64,000 bases of DNA from NCBI RefSeq assembly GCF_002086485.1, contig NZ_MVHF01000009.1, positions 124,001-188,000 of the forward strand, written 5' to 3'. The stretch comes from Mycobacterium aquaticum. Its GTDB lineage: Bacteria > Actinomycetota > Actinomycetes > Mycobacteriales > Mycobacteriaceae. A program made the translations under genes and the position numbers. The notes under the pieces are model-generated. The model was given only the letters and a program-made list of their open reading frames with translations. It was not told the DNA's origin and ran no database searches. Positions within the stretch are counted from its first letter, which is position 1. The number at the start of each line of letters is the position of its first letter. Positions 36,838-46,623 of the stretch are shown one piece after another.

Positions 36838-39074
36838 CGACACGGAAATTCACCCCGACCATCAAGCGTGGTCCGCGTCTGACGCCGGGCGAGATCAACG
36901 TCGCTCCCCCTGACGATCTCGGCATCGAGATCCCGCCCTCGGGTTTCCAGAAGGCGATGCCGTGGGTGATGGGTGGCTGCATGATCGGCATGATCGCGAT
37001 CATGGCCTTCACCGGCTTCCGGCAGCTGTCGCCGTACATGCTGATGATGCCGCTGATGATGATCATGGGCGCATTCGGCATGATGGCCGGCGGCGGTTCG
37101 GGCGGCAAGAAGGTCCCCGAGGTCAACGCCGACCGCAAGGAGTATCTGCGGTACCTGGCCGGGTTGCGTACCCGCGTGACATCGTCGGCGTCGGCTCAGG
37201 TGGCGTTCTTCAGCTACCACGCCCCGCATCCCGAAGACCTGTTGTCGATCATCGGCACCAGCAGGCAGTGGTCGCGGCAGACCAACGGCAACCCCGACTT
37301 CTTCACCGCCGCCCGGGTGGGCATCGGTGCCGAGGTCGCGGTCGACCGGTTGCTCAAGCCGAACACCAGCGGGGAGTTGGCGGGCGGGCAGGCCGCTCCG
37401 GCGCCGCATCTGGAACCCGTCAGCCACATGTGGGTGACCAAGTTCCTGCGCACCCACGGCCTGGTCCACGATTGCCCCAAACTCGTTCAGCTGCGCGCTT
37501 TTCCGACCATCGCCGTCGGTGGTGACGAGGCAGGCGCGGCCGAGCTGCTGACCGCCATGATCTGCCACCTGGCGGTGTTTCATCCGCCGGACCTGCTGCA
37601 GATCCGCGTGCTCACCGACGATCCCGAGGACCCCAAGTGGTCCTGGGTCAAGTGGTTGCCGCATGTGCAGCACCAGACCGACACCGACGCCGCCGGTTCG
37701 ACCCGGATGGTGTTCACCCGGCCGGACGGGCTGGCCGATCTGACGGCGCGTGGACCGCACACCCCAGACGCGGCACCGGGCGGGCCGTACGTCATCGTCG
37801 TCGACCTGACCGGTGGCAAGGCCGGGTTCCCGGTCGACGGGCGGGCCGGTGTCACCGTGCTCACCCTCGGCAACCACCGCGGCTCGGCGTACCGGCTGCG
37901 GGTTTCGCCGGACGGCATGACCGAGGACAAGATGCCCAATCAGATCTACCGCGAGGTGGTGCGCAGCACCGACCGGATGACGCCCACGCAGGCCAACCGG
38001 ATCGCCCGGAAGCTGGCGGGCTGGTCGATCACCGGAACGATCATCGACAAGAACGTCCGGGTGCAGAAAAAGGTCTCCAACGAATGGCACCACCTGGTGG
38101 GTGCCCAGTCGGTGGAAGAGGTCACCCCGGCCCGCTGGCGGATGTTCAGCGACACCGACCGAGACCGGCTCAAGATCCCGTTCGGCCATGAATTGAAGTC
38201 CGGCGAGATCATGAGCCTCGACATCAAGGAAGGCGCCGAGTTCGGCGCAGGCCCGCACGGCATGCTGATCGGGACCACCGGCTCGGGTAAGTCGGAGTTC
38301 CTGCGCACGCTGATCCTGTCGTTGGTGGCCACCCACCATCCGGACCAGGTGAACCTCCTGCTGACAGATTTCAAGGGTGGTTCGACCTTCCTCGGCATGG
38401 AGAAGCTGCCGCACACCGCGGCGGTCGTCACCAACATGGAAGAGGAAGCCGAGCTGGTCAGCCGGATGGGCGAGGTGCTCACCGGCGAGCTCGACCGGCG
38501 CCAGTCGATCCTGCGGCAGGCCGGTATCCAGGTGGGTGCGGCCGGTGCGCTGTCCGGTGTCGCCGAGTACGAGAAGCACCGCGAGCGCGGCGCCGACCTG
38601 GCGCCGTTGCCGACGCTGTTCGTGGTGGTCGACGAGTTCGCCGAGCTGCTGCAGAACCACCCCGACTTCATCGCACTGTTCGACCGGATCTGCCGCGTCG
38701 GCCGGTCGTTGCGCGTGCACTTGCTGCTGGCCACCCAGTCGCTGAATACCGGCGGTGTCCGGATCGACAAGCTCGAACCGAACCTGACTTATCGAATTGC
38801 GTTGCGTACCACCAGCTCTGCGGAGTCAAAGGCGGTGATCGGTACTCCCGAGGCGCAGTTCATCACCAATAAGGAAAGCGGTGTGGGCTTCCTGCGGGTC
38901 GGCATGGAGGACCCGGTGAAGTTCCGCAGCCTCTACACCGGTGCGAACTACGTGCCCGCGGACAAGGCCGGTGGCGACGGCGATGACAAGCCGCGTGCCA
39001 AGCGGCAGACCGCGATTCGGATCCGTCAGTTCACGACGGCACCGATCCTGGATGCGGCGGGAGCGACGCGATGA
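36834..39074 (+). CDS. eccCa1: EccCa1, FtsK/SpoIIIE-type ATPase of ESX-1
   Basis: A 746-residue protein; the start is fixed by the ATGA overlap with eccB1. Two TM helices (about 41-60 and 66-86) are followed by a DUF region and one FtsK/SpoIIIE ATPase domain, with Walker A GTTGSGKS at 480-487 and Walker B-like [15 protein letters not shown]. As in other ESX-1 systems the EccC motor is split into two polypeptides: EccCa1 holds the membrane anchor and ATPase 1, EccCb1 the substrate-binding ATPases. A 12-codon ORF links the two genes. Confidence 0.93.
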   Translation: MTTRKFTPTIKRGPRLTPGEINVAPPDDLGIEIPPSGFQKAMPWVMGGCMIGMIAIMAFTGFRQLSPYMLMMPLMMIMGAFGMMAGGGSGGKKVPEVNADRKEYLRYLAGLRTRVTSSASAQVAFFSYHAPHPEDLLSIIGTSRQWSRQTNGNPDFFTAARVGIGAEVAVDRLLKPNTSGELAGGQAAPAPHLEPVSHMWVTKFLRTHGLVHDCPKLVQLRAFPTIAVGGDEAGAAELLTAMICHLAVFHPPDLLQIRVLTDDPEDPKWSWVKWLPHVQHQTDTDAAGSTRMVFTRPDGLADLTARGPHTPDAAPGGPYVIVVDLTGGKAGFPVDGRAGVTVLTLGNHRGSAYRLRVSPDGMTEDKMPNQIYREVVRSTDRMTPTQANRIARKLAGWSITGTIIDKNVRVQKKVSNEWHHLVGAQSVEEVTPARWRMFSDTDRDRLKIPFGHELKSGEIMSLDIKEGAEFGAGPHGMLIGTTGSGKSEFLRTLILSLVATHHPDQVNLLLTDFKGGSTFLGMEKLPHTAAVVTNMEEEAELVSRMGEVLTGELDRRQSILRQAGIQVGAAGALSGVAEYEKHRERGADLAPLPTLFVVVDEFAELLQNHPDFIALFDRICRVGRSLRVHLLLATQSLNTGGVRIDKLEPNLTYRIALRTTSSAESKAVIGTPEAQFITNKESGVGFLRVGMEDPVKFRSLYTGANYVPADKAGGDGDDKPRAKRQTAIRIRQFTTAPILDAAGATR

Positions 39075-39109
39075 ACCGCATCGACGACATGGGGGTGGAC
39101 TGCGGATGA
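39071..39109 (+). CDS. 12-codon coupling minicistron between eccCa1 and eccCb1
   Basis: ATG at 39071 overlaps the eccCa1 stop (TGA 39072-39074) as ATGA. The frame reads [12 protein letters not shown] and stops at TGA 39107-39109, which overlaps the eccCb1 ATG (39106-39108), again as ATGA. A ribosome ending eccCa1 could restart here and then restart at eccCb1, coupling the two halves of the split motor. Whether the peptide is made or has any function is unknown. Confidence 0.4.
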   Translation: MNRIDDMGVDCG

Positions 39110-40887
39110 GCACAGAGGCCGAACCCAAGGTGCTGCGCGAGGTCGTCCTTGCGCAGTTGGCCACCGGCGAATCACGCGCCTACAAGATGTGGCTGCCGCC
39201 GCTCGCCGATCCGACGCCGGTCAACGAGCTGATCGAACGCGACTATCAGCGCCAGCCACTGCGTTTCGCGCTGGGCATCATGGACGAGCCGCGGCGTCAT
39301 CGTCAGGAGGTGTGGGGCGTCGACGTCTCGGCGGCGGGCGGCAACATCGCGATCGGTGGTGCGCCGCAGACCGGTAAGTCGACCTTTCTGCAGACGCTGA
39401 TGCTCTCGGCCGGCGCTACTCATTCGCCGCGGCAGGTGCAGTTCTACTGCATCGACCTCGGCGGTGGCGGTCTGATGTATCTCGAAGACCTGCCGCACGT
39501 GGGTGGTGTGGCCACCCGTGCCGAACCGGACCGGGTCAATCGCGTCGTCGCCGAGGTCAAGGCGGTGCTGCGAGCGCGCGAGCAGATGTTCAAGCAGTAC
39601 CGCGTCGGCTCGATCGCGGCATACCGCGAGATGCGGCAGGACCCCGAGCACGCGGCATACCAGGACCCGTTCGGCGACGTGTTCCTGGTCATCGACGGGT
39701 GGCCGGCCTTCGTCGCCGAATTCCCCGATCTGGAGCCCGTGGTCCAGGATCTCGCAGGCCAGGGGCTGGCGTTCGGTGTGCACGTCATCATCTCGACGCC
39801 GCGGTGGACCGAACTGAAATCCCGTGTGCGCGACTACCTCGGCACCAAGATCGAGTTCCGCCTCGGTGACGTGAACGAGACGCAGATCGACCGGATCACC
39901 CGGGAGATCCCGGCCAACCGGCCGGGTCGGGCGGTGTCGGTGGAGAAGCACCACCTGATGATGGGGGTGCCGAGGCTCGACGGTGTGCACAGTGCCGACG
40001 GGATCGTCGCGGCGATCTCGGCGGCCGTGCAGCACGTGTCCGAGCTCTACACCGAGCAGGCGCCCCAGGTGCGGGTGCTGCCCGAGCGGATCTACCTGCA
40101 TCAGCTCGATCCGAACCCGCCCGGCCCGGATTCGGATTACCGGACCCGTTGGACCGTGCCGGTCGGCGTGCGGGAATCGGATCTCACGGTCGCCTACAAC
40201 CAGATGAACGTGACGCCGCATCTGCTGATCTTCGGCGCGCCCAAGTCGGGCAAGACGACCATCGCCCAGGCGGTTTCACGGGCGATCTGTGCCCGCAACA
40301 GCCCGCAGCAGGTGCGGTTCATGCTGGCCGACTACCGCTCCGGCCTGCTCGACGCGGTGCCGCAGAGTCATCTGCTGGCGGCAGGCGCCATCAACCGCAA
40401 CAACGCGTCGCTGGAGGAGTCCATCAAGGCGCTGGCAACCAACCTGCAGAAGCGCCTGCCTCCGCCGGATCTGACGACGGCGCAGCTGCGGGCGCGGTCG
40501 TGGTGGAGCGGTCCGGACATCGTGTTGCTGGTCGACGACTGGCACATGATCGTCGCCGCCTCCGGCATGATGTCGCCGATGATGCCGTTGTCGCCGCTGC
40601 TGCCTGCGGCCGCCGACATCGGCCTGCACCTCGTGGTGACGTGTCAGATGAGCCAGGCGCACAAGGCCACCATGGACAAGTTCGTGGGTGCCGCGTACGG
40701 CGCGGGTTCGCCGACGTTGTTCCTCTCGGGGGAGAAGAACGACTTCCCGTCGCGGGAGATCACGGTCAAGAAAAGGCCCCCTGGCCAGGCGTTCATGGTG
40801 TCGCCGGATGCCAAGGAAGTCATTCAGGCGGCCTACATCGATCCACCCGAAGAAGAAGTGTTCGCACCACCCCTACAGGGCGGTTAG
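39106..40887 (+). CDS. eccCb1: EccCb1, soluble FtsK/SpoIIIE ATPase of ESX-1
   Basis: A 593-residue protein (591 in M. tuberculosis). ATG 39106 gives [22 protein letters not shown], the expected N-terminus. Two ATPase domains are visible, with P-loops [10 protein letters not shown] near 84-93 and GAPKSGKTT near 377-385 and Walker B-like [12 protein letters not shown] and [12 protein letters not shown]. The last domain of EccCb1 binds the C-terminal tail of EsxB and thereby recruits the EsxAB dimer. It precedes PE35 by 147 bp. Confidence 0.93.
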   Translation: MSTEAEPKVLREVVLAQLATGESRAYKMWLPPLADPTPVNELIERDYQRQPLRFALGIMDEPRRHRQEVWGVDVSAAGGNIAIGGAPQTGKSTFLQTLMLSAGATHSPRQVQFYCIDLGGGGLMYLEDLPHVGGVATRAEPDRVNRVVAEVKAVLRAREQMFKQYRVGSIAAYREMRQDPEHAAYQDPFGDVFLVIDGWPAFVAEFPDLEPVVQDLAGQGLAFGVHVIISTPRWTELKSRVRDYLGTKIEFRLGDVNETQIDRITREIPANRPGRAVSVEKHHLMMGVPRLDGVHSADGIVAAISAAVQHVSELYTEQAPQVRVLPERIYLHQLDPNPPGPDSDYRTRWTVPVGVRESDLTVAYNQMNVTPHLLIFGAPKSGKTTIAQAVSRAICARNSPQQVRFMLADYRSGLLDAVPQSHLLAAGAINRNNASLEESIKALATNLQKRLPPPDLTTAQLRARSWWSGPDIVLLVDDWHMIVAASGMMSPMMPLSPLLPAAADIGLHLVVTCQMSQAHKATMDKFVGAAYGAGSPTLFLSGEKNDFPSREITVKKRPPGQAFMVSPDAKEVIQAAYIDPPEEEVFAPPLQGG

Positions 40888-41002
40888 TATTTATTCAACG
40901 CACTCAGCAACGCTGGCGGCAGCCCGTCAGCAAAGGGATCGGGGGACAGATTCCTTAGCGGACTGGCAAATTGCAGCCGGGCTGTTCGTGGGTGCACGTC
41001 CT

Positions 41003-41008
41003 TACTAT
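41003..41008 (+). promoter_or_regulatory. Possible -10 element before PE35
   Basis: TACTAT fits TANNNT and lies 26 nt before the PE35 ATG, within a small palindrome TATTCGTCTCGAATA (41005-41019); AAAGGAG follows as ribosome-binding site. The 147-bp gap after eccCb1 is the longest inside the plus-strand ESX-1 run up to this point, consistent with a separate promoter for the substrate genes. Confidence 0.35.
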
Positions 41009-41034
41009 TCGTCTCGAATAAAGGAGAACAGCAA

Positions 41035-41328
41035 ATGCAACCGATGATGCACAATCCGGGCGCCGAAGCCATTGCCGCGCAGGTCATCGCAAATGCCGCA
41101 CGTGGTCTCGCCGGTGGCACCACCGCCGCCTCCGCTGTGACCGCGCTGGTGCCTGCCGGCGCTGACGAGGTGTCCGCCCTGGCCGCGATGTCTTTCGCGA
41201 GCGAGGGTGTCGAGGCTCTGACGCAGAACACATTCGCCCAGGAAGAGCTGACTCGGGCTGGTGCGGCGTACACGGAGGCCTCGGGCATCTACAACGCGGT
41301 TGACTCTGCGCAGGCCAGCACGCTCTAA
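41035..41328 (+). CDS. pe35: PE35, PE-family ESX-1 substrate
   Basis: A 97-residue PE-type helical hairpin that lacks any C-terminal extension, like PE35 (Rv3872). LVPAGADEVSALAAMSF is shared with the M. tuberculosis protein, and the export motif YxxxD occurs as YNAVD near the C-terminus (IYNAVDSAQA). It pairs with PPE68, encoded 43 bp downstream, and the pair is the client of EspG1. Confidence 0.9.
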   Translation: MQPMMHNPGAEAIAAQVIANAARGLAGGTTAASAVTALVPAGADEVSALAAMSFASEGVEALTQNTFAQEELTRAGAAYTEASGIYNAVDSAQASTL

Positions 41329-41371
41329 CTCTCGGTCAGCATTCGTCTCCAACAGATAGGTTCAGCCAGCA

Positions 41372-42700
41372 ATGGTCCTGGTACCGCCTGCGCCGCCGAC
41401 GTGGCACGGCATGCCACCTGAGGTGAACACGGGCCGGCTGATGGTCGGTGCCGGCCCGGCGCCGATGCTTCAGGCCGCGGCCGGGTGGGAAGCCATGGCC
41501 GTGCTGCTGGAGACCCAAGCTGACGAATTGGCGGCGGCGCTGGCTAACCTCACCTCGGTTTGGAGTGGGGCCGCCAGCGAACGCGCGGTCGCCGCGACCA
41601 TGCCGATGGTGATGTGGTTGCGCACCACGGCGCTGCAAGCGCAGAAGCGGGCATTGCAGGCCTCGGCGCAGGCCAGTGCATATTCGGTGGCGCTGGCCAC
41701 GACTCCGCCTATTCCGGAGATCGAGGAAAACCACATCACCAATGCGGTTCTCAATGCGACGAACTTTTTCGGGGTCAATACCGGAGCCATCGCCGCCAAC
41801 GAGACGGACTACGTCGTCCGGATGTGGAACCAGGCGGCAGGCGCCATGGATGCCTACCAGGCCGAGACGGCCGTGAACCTGCTGTTCGAGCCGATCACGC
41901 CGATGACGCCCATCGTCATGCCCGGAGTGGGTGAGACGACCGCCGCCGCCGCGTTGGCGTCGACGGCCCCTCGGGCCGCCGAGGGTGCCCTCCGAAATTT
42001 GGTGATCGAACAGGCCGGCGCGACTGCGATGATTGAGTCGGTCGGTTTGATCACCGGCCGCACGGCAGCACAAATCAATCAGGGTGAGCAACGCGCGGTG
42101 GGCGCCGCGCAGAATGCACAGAATTCGGGTCAGCAGACTCAGCAGAGTCAGCAACCGGCGCAGCAGGGCCTTCAGCAAGGGATGCAGATGGCCATGCAGA
42201 TGGGATCGCAGGCCGCTCAGATCCCGCAGCAGTTCGCGCAGATGATCCAGAGTCCGATGCAGACCTTGACCCAGCCGCTGCAACAGGTGACCCAGATGGT
42301 CAGCCAGTTCAGCAGCATGGGCGGCGGGCAGGACAAGGGCATTCAGATGGGGCTGCTGAACGCGATGCCGTTCTCGAACCATCCGTTGGCCGGCGGCTCG
42401 GGCCCGAGTTCCGGGGCGGGGCTGGTCCGGGCGGCATCGCTGCCCGGCCTCGGCGGTACCGGACCGCGTACCTCGCTGCTGTCCGGTCTGCTGGGCACGA
42501 CCGAGGATGTCAAGATCCCGGCCGCGACAGGTGCCTCGTCGAACGCGACGGGCGGCCTGGCTCCGGTCGGAGGAGGCGGTGCCGGTCCCATGACCGGTGC
42601 GGCCAAGGAGAAGAAGGAAGGCGAGTCGACGAAGCAGGGCCTTACCGCTGCGACGCCGCTGACCTACGACCAGTCGGAAGACGAAGACGACGACTGGTAA
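41372..42700 (+). CDS. ppe68: PPE68, PPE-family ESX-1 substrate
   Basis: A 442-residue PPE protein, longer than M. tuberculosis PPE68 (368). The N-terminus VLVPPAPPTWHGMPPEVNTGRLM carries the PPE signature and is followed by a WxG-type turn in LTSVWSGAASE. After about residue 175 comes a Gln/Met-rich helical stretch (250-320) and a Gly-rich, finally acidic tail (DQSEDEDDDW). It pairs with PE35 and precedes esxB. Confidence 0.92.
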   Translation: MVLVPPAPPTWHGMPPEVNTGRLMVGAGPAPMLQAAAGWEAMAVLLETQADELAAALANLTSVWSGAASERAVAATMPMVMWLRTTALQAQKRALQASAQASAYSVALATTPPIPEIEENHITNAVLNATNFFGVNTGAIAANETDYVVRMWNQAAGAMDAYQAETAVNLLFEPITPMTPIVMPGVGETTAAAALASTAPRAAEGALRNLVIEQAGATAMIESVGLITGRTAAQINQGEQRAVGAAQNAQNSGQQTQQSQQPAQQGLQQGMQMAMQMGSQAAQIPQQFAQMIQSPMQTLTQPLQQVTQMVSQFSSMGGGQDKGIQMGLLNAMPFSNHPLAGGSGPSSGAGLVRAASLPGLGGTGPRTSLLSGLLGTTEDVKIPAATGASSNATGGLAPVGGGGAGPMTGAAKEKKEGESTKQGLTAATPLTYDQSEDEDDDW

Positions 42701-42789
42701 GTGGTTGCACCACAAGACTTCCCGGCCACGGGGTCGGAAGACTCGCCATACCCATGGTGAGGACAAAAGGAAAATAAGGGGTATCCAAC

Positions 42790-43089
42790 ATGGCAATGAA
42801 TACAGACGTTGCCGTCCTCGCCAAGGAGGCCGGCAATTTCGAGCGCATCTCCGGTGAGCTGCAGAGCGTCATCGCGCAGGTCGAGTCCACCGGAAGCACG
42901 CTGGCCAGCCAGATGGTCGGCCAGGCCGGCACCGCAGCCCAGGCTGCTCTCGCACGGTTCCACGAGGCCGCTGCCAAGCAGGTCCAGGAACTGAACGACA
43001 TCTCGCAGAACATCCACCAGTCGGGCACCCAGTACAGCTCGACCGACGACGACCAGGCCTCCTCGCTGTCCTCGGCGATGAACATCTGA
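42790..43089 (+). CDS. esxB: EsxB (CFP-10), secreted ESX-1 substrate
   Basis: A 99-residue helical hairpin. The C-terminal export signal YxxxD is present as YSSTD, followed by the EccCb1-binding tail ending SSAMNI. Unusually, the turn that carries the WXG motif in M. tuberculosis CFP-10 reads MVGQAGTAAQ here: the Trp is absent. It forms a 1:1 dimer with EsxA and directs it to the EccC motor. Ribosome-binding site AAAAGGAAAATAAGG lies just upstream. Confidence 0.95.
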   Translation: MAMNTDVAVLAKEAGNFERISGELQSVIAQVESTGSTLASQMVGQAGTAAQAALARFHEAAAKQVQELNDISQNIHQSGTQYSSTDDDQASSLSSAMNI

Positions 43090-43121
43090 CCTAGAGACAA
43101 CAGAGAAACGGAGAATCAGAC

Positions 43122-43409
43122 ATGACGGAACAGGTTTGGAATTTCGCCGGGATCGAAGGCGGAGTCGGCGAGATCCAGGGCGCTGTGAGCACCACCCACG
43201 GTCTGCTCGACGAGGGCAAGGGCTCGCTGGCCGCGCTCGCCTCGGTGTGGGGCGGCTCGGGTTCGGAGGCCTACCAGGCCGTTCAGACCCGTTGGGACAA
43301 CACCTCCAACGAGCTGAACACCGCACTGCAGAACCTCGCGCACACCATCAGCGAGGCCAGCTCGACCATGGCGCAGACCGAGGCCGGCGTCACTGGCATG
43401 TTCGCCTAG
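43122..43409 (+). CDS. esxA: EsxA (ESAT-6), secreted ESX-1 substrate
   Basis: A 95-residue WXG100 protein with the intact motif WGGSGSEAY between two helices and a C-terminus ending [13 protein letters not shown], very close to M. tuberculosis ESAT-6. It is co-exported with EsxB. ACAGAGAAACGGAGAATCAGAC upstream contains the ribosome-binding site. A large hairpin follows 19 bp after the stop. Confidence 0.96.
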   Translation: MTEQVWNFAGIEGGVGEIQGAVSTTHGLLDEGKGSLAALASVWGGSGSEAYQAVQTRWDNTSNELNTALQNLAHTISEASSTMAQTEAGVTGMFA

Positions 43410-43428
43410 CACGACCATATGCACGCTT

Positions 43429-43473
43429 GTGGGCGGGTAGGCTAGCCGACTAGGCCAAGCCTCACCCGCCCAC
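43429..43473 (+). terminator. Hairpin after esxA, probable partial terminator or mRNA stabiliser
   Basis: GTGGGCGGGT(A)GGCT pairs with AGCC(T)CACCCGCCCAC across the region, extended by GCACGC (43421-43426) with GCGTGC (43475-43480). No U-tract follows. It separates the highly expressed esxBA genes from espI and may set the 3' end of the esxBA message. Confidence 0.5.
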
Positions 43474-43534
43474 TGCGTGCGCCTGGGTGTAAAACACCTG
43501 AATATCTTTGTTTTCACTATTCTGAGGGGACCCC

Positions 43535-44959
43535 ATGTCGGCCGACTATGACCGGCTCTTTCACTCGTCAGATCCGGGCAAACCGGTCGACGATGCCACG
43601 ATCACCGTGGACCGAGATGCCATTCTGAAGGCCACGGCGACACCGCCGCCGATGCCGACTGGGGATACCGGATCGGGCGATGCACCGTCGACCCCCATGC
43701 CGGTGACGCCGCCGCGGACCCAGGCGCAGTCGGCTCCGCCGCAGCGGCATGCCGAAGCGCCGCCACCCATGCCCCAGATGCCGCCGCCCCCGGCTGCGCC
43801 GCAGTGGCCGCAGAACTCGATGTTGCGTGCTCCGCAGCAGCAGATGCCCATGGGAGCCCGCCACGAGCAGCCGCGCACACTGCCCGGCCCGCCCGCCCGT
43901 GTAGCACCCGGCCCGGCGCCATCACAGTTCCCCGAATTCGACCCCGAGATCAGCGGCGCATGGCGTGCCGGACAAGCGATTCCGGTTCCGGCCCAACCGG
44001 CGCAGACGTCGGCGGCGACCATGGGCAATCACCGCGCCATCGACGCGTTGTCGCACGTCGGTGTGAAGACCGGCGTGAAGATGCCGTCGCAGCGCGGTTG
44101 GCGGCACTGGCTCTATCTCATGACGCGCATCAATCTCGGACTGTCGCCCGACGAGGTGTATGAGCTGGATCTGCACACCCGGATCCGGCGTAATGCGCGT
44201 GATTCCTACCAGATCGGCATCTTCGGCCTCAAGGGCGGCGTCGGCAAGACCGCTGTGACCGTTGCGCTCGGGTCCGCGATGGCGAAGATCCGCGGTGACC
44301 GCATTCTGGCCATCGACGCCGACCCCGACGGCGGCAACCTTGCCGATCGGGCCGGCCGGCAGTCCGCGGCCACCGTCTCCGACCTGCTGTCCGATCAAGA
44401 GTTGTCGCGCTACAACGACATTCGCGCCTACACCAGCATGAATTCCTCCAATCTGGAGGTGCTGTCCTCCGAGGAGTACAGCGGCGCCACCCGCGAGTTC
44501 AACGATGAGGACTGGAAGGGTGCGACCTCGATCGTGTCGCGCTACTACAACCTGGTGCTCGCGGACTGCGGCGCCGGCCTGTTCCAGAAGTCGTCGCGCG
44601 GCGTGCTTTCCACGGTGTCGGGCATGGTGATCGTCGCGAGCGCCTCCATCGACGGCGCCCGGCAGGCTGCCATCACCATGGACTGGTTGCGCCAGAACGG
44701 CTATCAAGACCTGCTGGGCCGCTCCTGCGTGGTGATCAACCACGTCACCCCGGGCAAGCCGAACGTCGACGTCGATGACCTGGTGCAGCAGTTCGAGCGG
44801 CACGTGCCGCCCGGCCGAGTGATCGTGCTGCCGTGGGACAAGCACATCGCCCAGGGCACCGAGATTCAGCTGGACCTACTCGGCGACACCTTCCAGCGCC
44901 GGATCACCGAGTTGGCCGCAGCCCTGTCCGATGACTTCGACAGGCTCGAACGCCGTTGA
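43535..44959 (+). CDS. espI: EspI, Pro-rich MinD-like ATPase of ESX-1
   Basis: A 474-residue protein. A Pro/Gln/Met-rich, disordered N-terminal 190 residues precede a ParA/MinD domain with Walker A GLKGGVGKTAVT near 231-241, DADPDGGNLADRAG, and LVLADCGAGLF. M. tuberculosis EspI (666 residues) has a longer Pro-rich head; its P-loop is linked to down-regulation of ESX-1 at low ATP. It overlaps eccD1 (TTGA). Confidence 0.9.
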   Translation: MSADYDRLFHSSDPGKPVDDATITVDRDAILKATATPPPMPTGDTGSGDAPSTPMPVTPPRTQAQSAPPQRHAEAPPPMPQMPPPPAAPQWPQNSMLRAPQQQMPMGARHEQPRTLPGPPARVAPGPAPSQFPEFDPEISGAWRAGQAIPVPAQPAQTSAATMGNHRAIDALSHVGVKTGVKMPSQRGWRHWLYLMTRINLGLSPDEVYELDLHTRIRRNARDSYQIGIFGLKGGVGKTAVTVALGSAMAKIRGDRILAIDADPDGGNLADRAGRQSAATVSDLLSDQELSRYNDIRAYTSMNSSNLEVLSSEEYSGATREFNDEDWKGATSIVSRYYNLVLADCGAGLFQKSSRGVLSTVSGMVIVASASIDGARQAAITMDWLRQNGYQDLLGRSCVVINHVTPGKPNVDVDDLVQQFERHVPPGRVIVLPWDKHIAQGTEIQLDLLGDTFQRRITELAAALSDDFDRLERR

Positions 44960-46488
44960 CCGCCACCGCCGCCGCCTCAGACACCTCAAGTGTGACGCCG
45001 GGCCGTCCGGCGACAACGCGGGTCACCGTCCTCACCGGTAAGCGATTGACCGATCTGGTGCTGCCCGCAGCGGCGCCGATCGAGACCTACATCGACGAAA
45101 CCGTCAGTGTTCTGGCCGATCTGCTCGAGGACACTCCGAAGGACGTGCTGGCCGGGTTCGATTTCACCGCACAGGGTTCTTGGGCGTTCGCACGCCCCGG
45201 GGCGCCGCCGCTGAAAGCCGATGAATCGCTGGATGATTCGGGTGTGGTCGACGGATCCCTGTTGACCTTGGTGTCGGTCAGCCGCACCGAGCGCTACCGG
45301 CCGTTGGTCGAGGACGTGATCGACGCGATCGCCGTGCTCGACGAGTCGCCGGTGTTCACCCGGGAGTCGTTGCACCGCTTCATCGGGATCGCGATCCCTG
45401 TGGTCGCGCTGGCCATCACGGTGATGTCCGTCGTGGCCTGGAGCCAGACCAACCACGGTTGGTGGTGGCCCCTGGCGCTGGCGATCTTCGGCCTGGGGTT
45501 GCTCGGCGGAAGTGTGTTCGCGCAGAGCAACTATGACAACATCAACCTCGCCGAGAGCCTGCTGCTCGGTGCGGCGCCTGCCCTGGCCGGGGCCGCGGCA
45601 TTGGCGGTGCCGCTACCCAACGGTGTCGACGGCTTGGGAGCTCCGCAGATCGCCGGTGCCGGCGTTGTCGTGTTGCTACTGACGTTGGCGACACGTGGCG
45701 GGCCGCGAGGCCGGGCCGAGGTCGCGTCGTTCATGGCGGTGCTGGCCGTCGCCATCACCGGTGCCGCCGTTGCCTATGGGTACGGGTCGCACGCGTGGGT
45801 GCCCGCCGGCGCCATTGCGTTCGGCCTTGTCGTCGTCACCAACTCGGCGAAACTGACTGTCGCCGTGGCCCGTATCGCCTTGCCGCCCATCCCCGCGCCC
45901 GGCGAGGTGGTCTCCAACGATGAGCTGCTCGACCCGGTCGCGGGTCCTGACGCGGCCGAGGAGGAGACCTCGACCTGGCAGGCGATCATCGCTTCGGTGC
46001 CGGAATCGGCTGTGCGGCTGCAAGAACGCAGCCTGCTGACCCGCCAGCTGCTGATCGGCTTCCTGTCCGCAGGTGCCCTGGTGTTGTCCGTCGGCGCCAT
46101 CGCCGTCGTGGTGCAGGGGCATTTCTTCATCCACAGCCTCATCGTGGCCGGCCTGGTCTCGGTGGTCTGTGGCTTCCGCTCCCGGCTGTACGCCGAAAGA
46201 TGGTGCTCCTGGGCGCTTCTGGCGGCCGCCGTGATCGTCCCGACGGGCGTGATGGTTCGGCTGTGCCTGTGGTACCCCGACAGTGCGTGGCTGGTGCTGG
46301 CGATCTACACCATCGTGGGTGTCGTCGCCCTGATCACCGTCGGTGCCACCGATGGTGTGCGTAGGGTTTCTCCGGTTACCAAGCGCATTCTCGAATTGAC
46401 CGACGGCGCCGCGATCGCCGCAGTGATCCCGCTGCTGCTGTGGATCGCCGGGGTGTACGACCTGCTGCGAAATCTTCGTCTGCACTAG
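44956..46488 (+). CDS. eccD1: EccD1, polytopic ESX-1 membrane pore component
   Basis: A 510-residue protein (511 in M. tuberculosis). It probably starts at a TTG overlapping the espI stop as TTGA; no ATG or stronger site fits. An N-terminal ubiquitin-like domain (RVTVLTGKRLTDLVLPAAAPIETYID) is followed by a linker and about 11 TM helices. EccD forms the central membrane vestibule of the type VII pore. A near-perfect intrinsic terminator follows. Confidence 0.93.
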   Translation: MTATAAASDTSSVTPGRPATTRVTVLTGKRLTDLVLPAAAPIETYIDETVSVLADLLEDTPKDVLAGFDFTAQGSWAFARPGAPPLKADESLDDSGVVDGSLLTLVSVSRTERYRPLVEDVIDAIAVLDESPVFTRESLHRFIGIAIPVVALAITVMSVVAWSQTNHGWWWPLALAIFGLGLLGGSVFAQSNYDNINLAESLLLGAAPALAGAAALAVPLPNGVDGLGAPQIAGAGVVVLLLTLATRGGPRGRAEVASFMAVLAVAITGAAVAYGYGSHAWVPAGAIAFGLVVVTNSAKLTVAVARIALPPIPAPGEVVSNDELLDPVAGPDAAEEETSTWQAIIASVPESAVRLQERSLLTRQLLIGFLSAGALVLSVGAIAVVVQGHFFIHSLIVAGLVSVVCGFRSRLYAERWCSWALLAAAVIVPTGVMVRLCLWYPDSAWLVLAIYTIVGVVALITVGATDGVRRVSPVTKRILELTDGAAIAAVIPLLLWIAGVYDLLRNLRLH

Positions 46489-46499
46489 GGCTTGTCACC

Positions 46500-46532
46500 G
46501 ATCCTGGGCGGGGCAGTGCCCCGCCCAGGATC
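46500..46532 (+). terminator. Intrinsic terminator after eccD1
   Basis: GATCCTGGGCGGGGC (46500-46514), loop AGT, GCCCCGCCCAGGATC (46518-46532): a perfect 15-bp stem followed by ACCTTTTGT. It closes the plus-strand ESX-1 operon before the effector gene at 46624. Confidence 0.85.
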
Positions 46533-46552
46533 ACCTTTTGTGCACCTGTTGA

Positions 46553-46591
46553 GAATTCGTGCGTTAGGGGTGGCTGCACCGCTGGGATACT
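46553..46591 (+). promoter_or_regulatory. Promoter of the EspE-like hydrolase gene (shared effector promoter, copy 1)
   Basis: GAATTCGTGC (46553-46562) and the -10-like GATACT (46586-46591) have nearly the same spacing as at the two other EspE-like effector genes. The GTG start lies 33 nt beyond GATACT, with GGAGGTGG between. Confidence 0.6.
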
Positions 46592-46623
46592 GACAGTCAC
46601 TGTTGAGTTCCTGGAGGTGGTCC

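Noticed and set aside
36627..38720. 697-codon minus-strand frame opposite eccB1/eccCa1
   Set aside because: It is antisense to well-recognised ESX-1 genes, is rich in Arg/His/Gly typical of GC-rich antisense frames, and has no recognisable domain.
41336..42796. 486-codon minus-strand frame opposite PPE68
   Set aside because: PPE68 is unambiguous on the plus strand; the antisense product is low-complexity Arg/Leu-rich.
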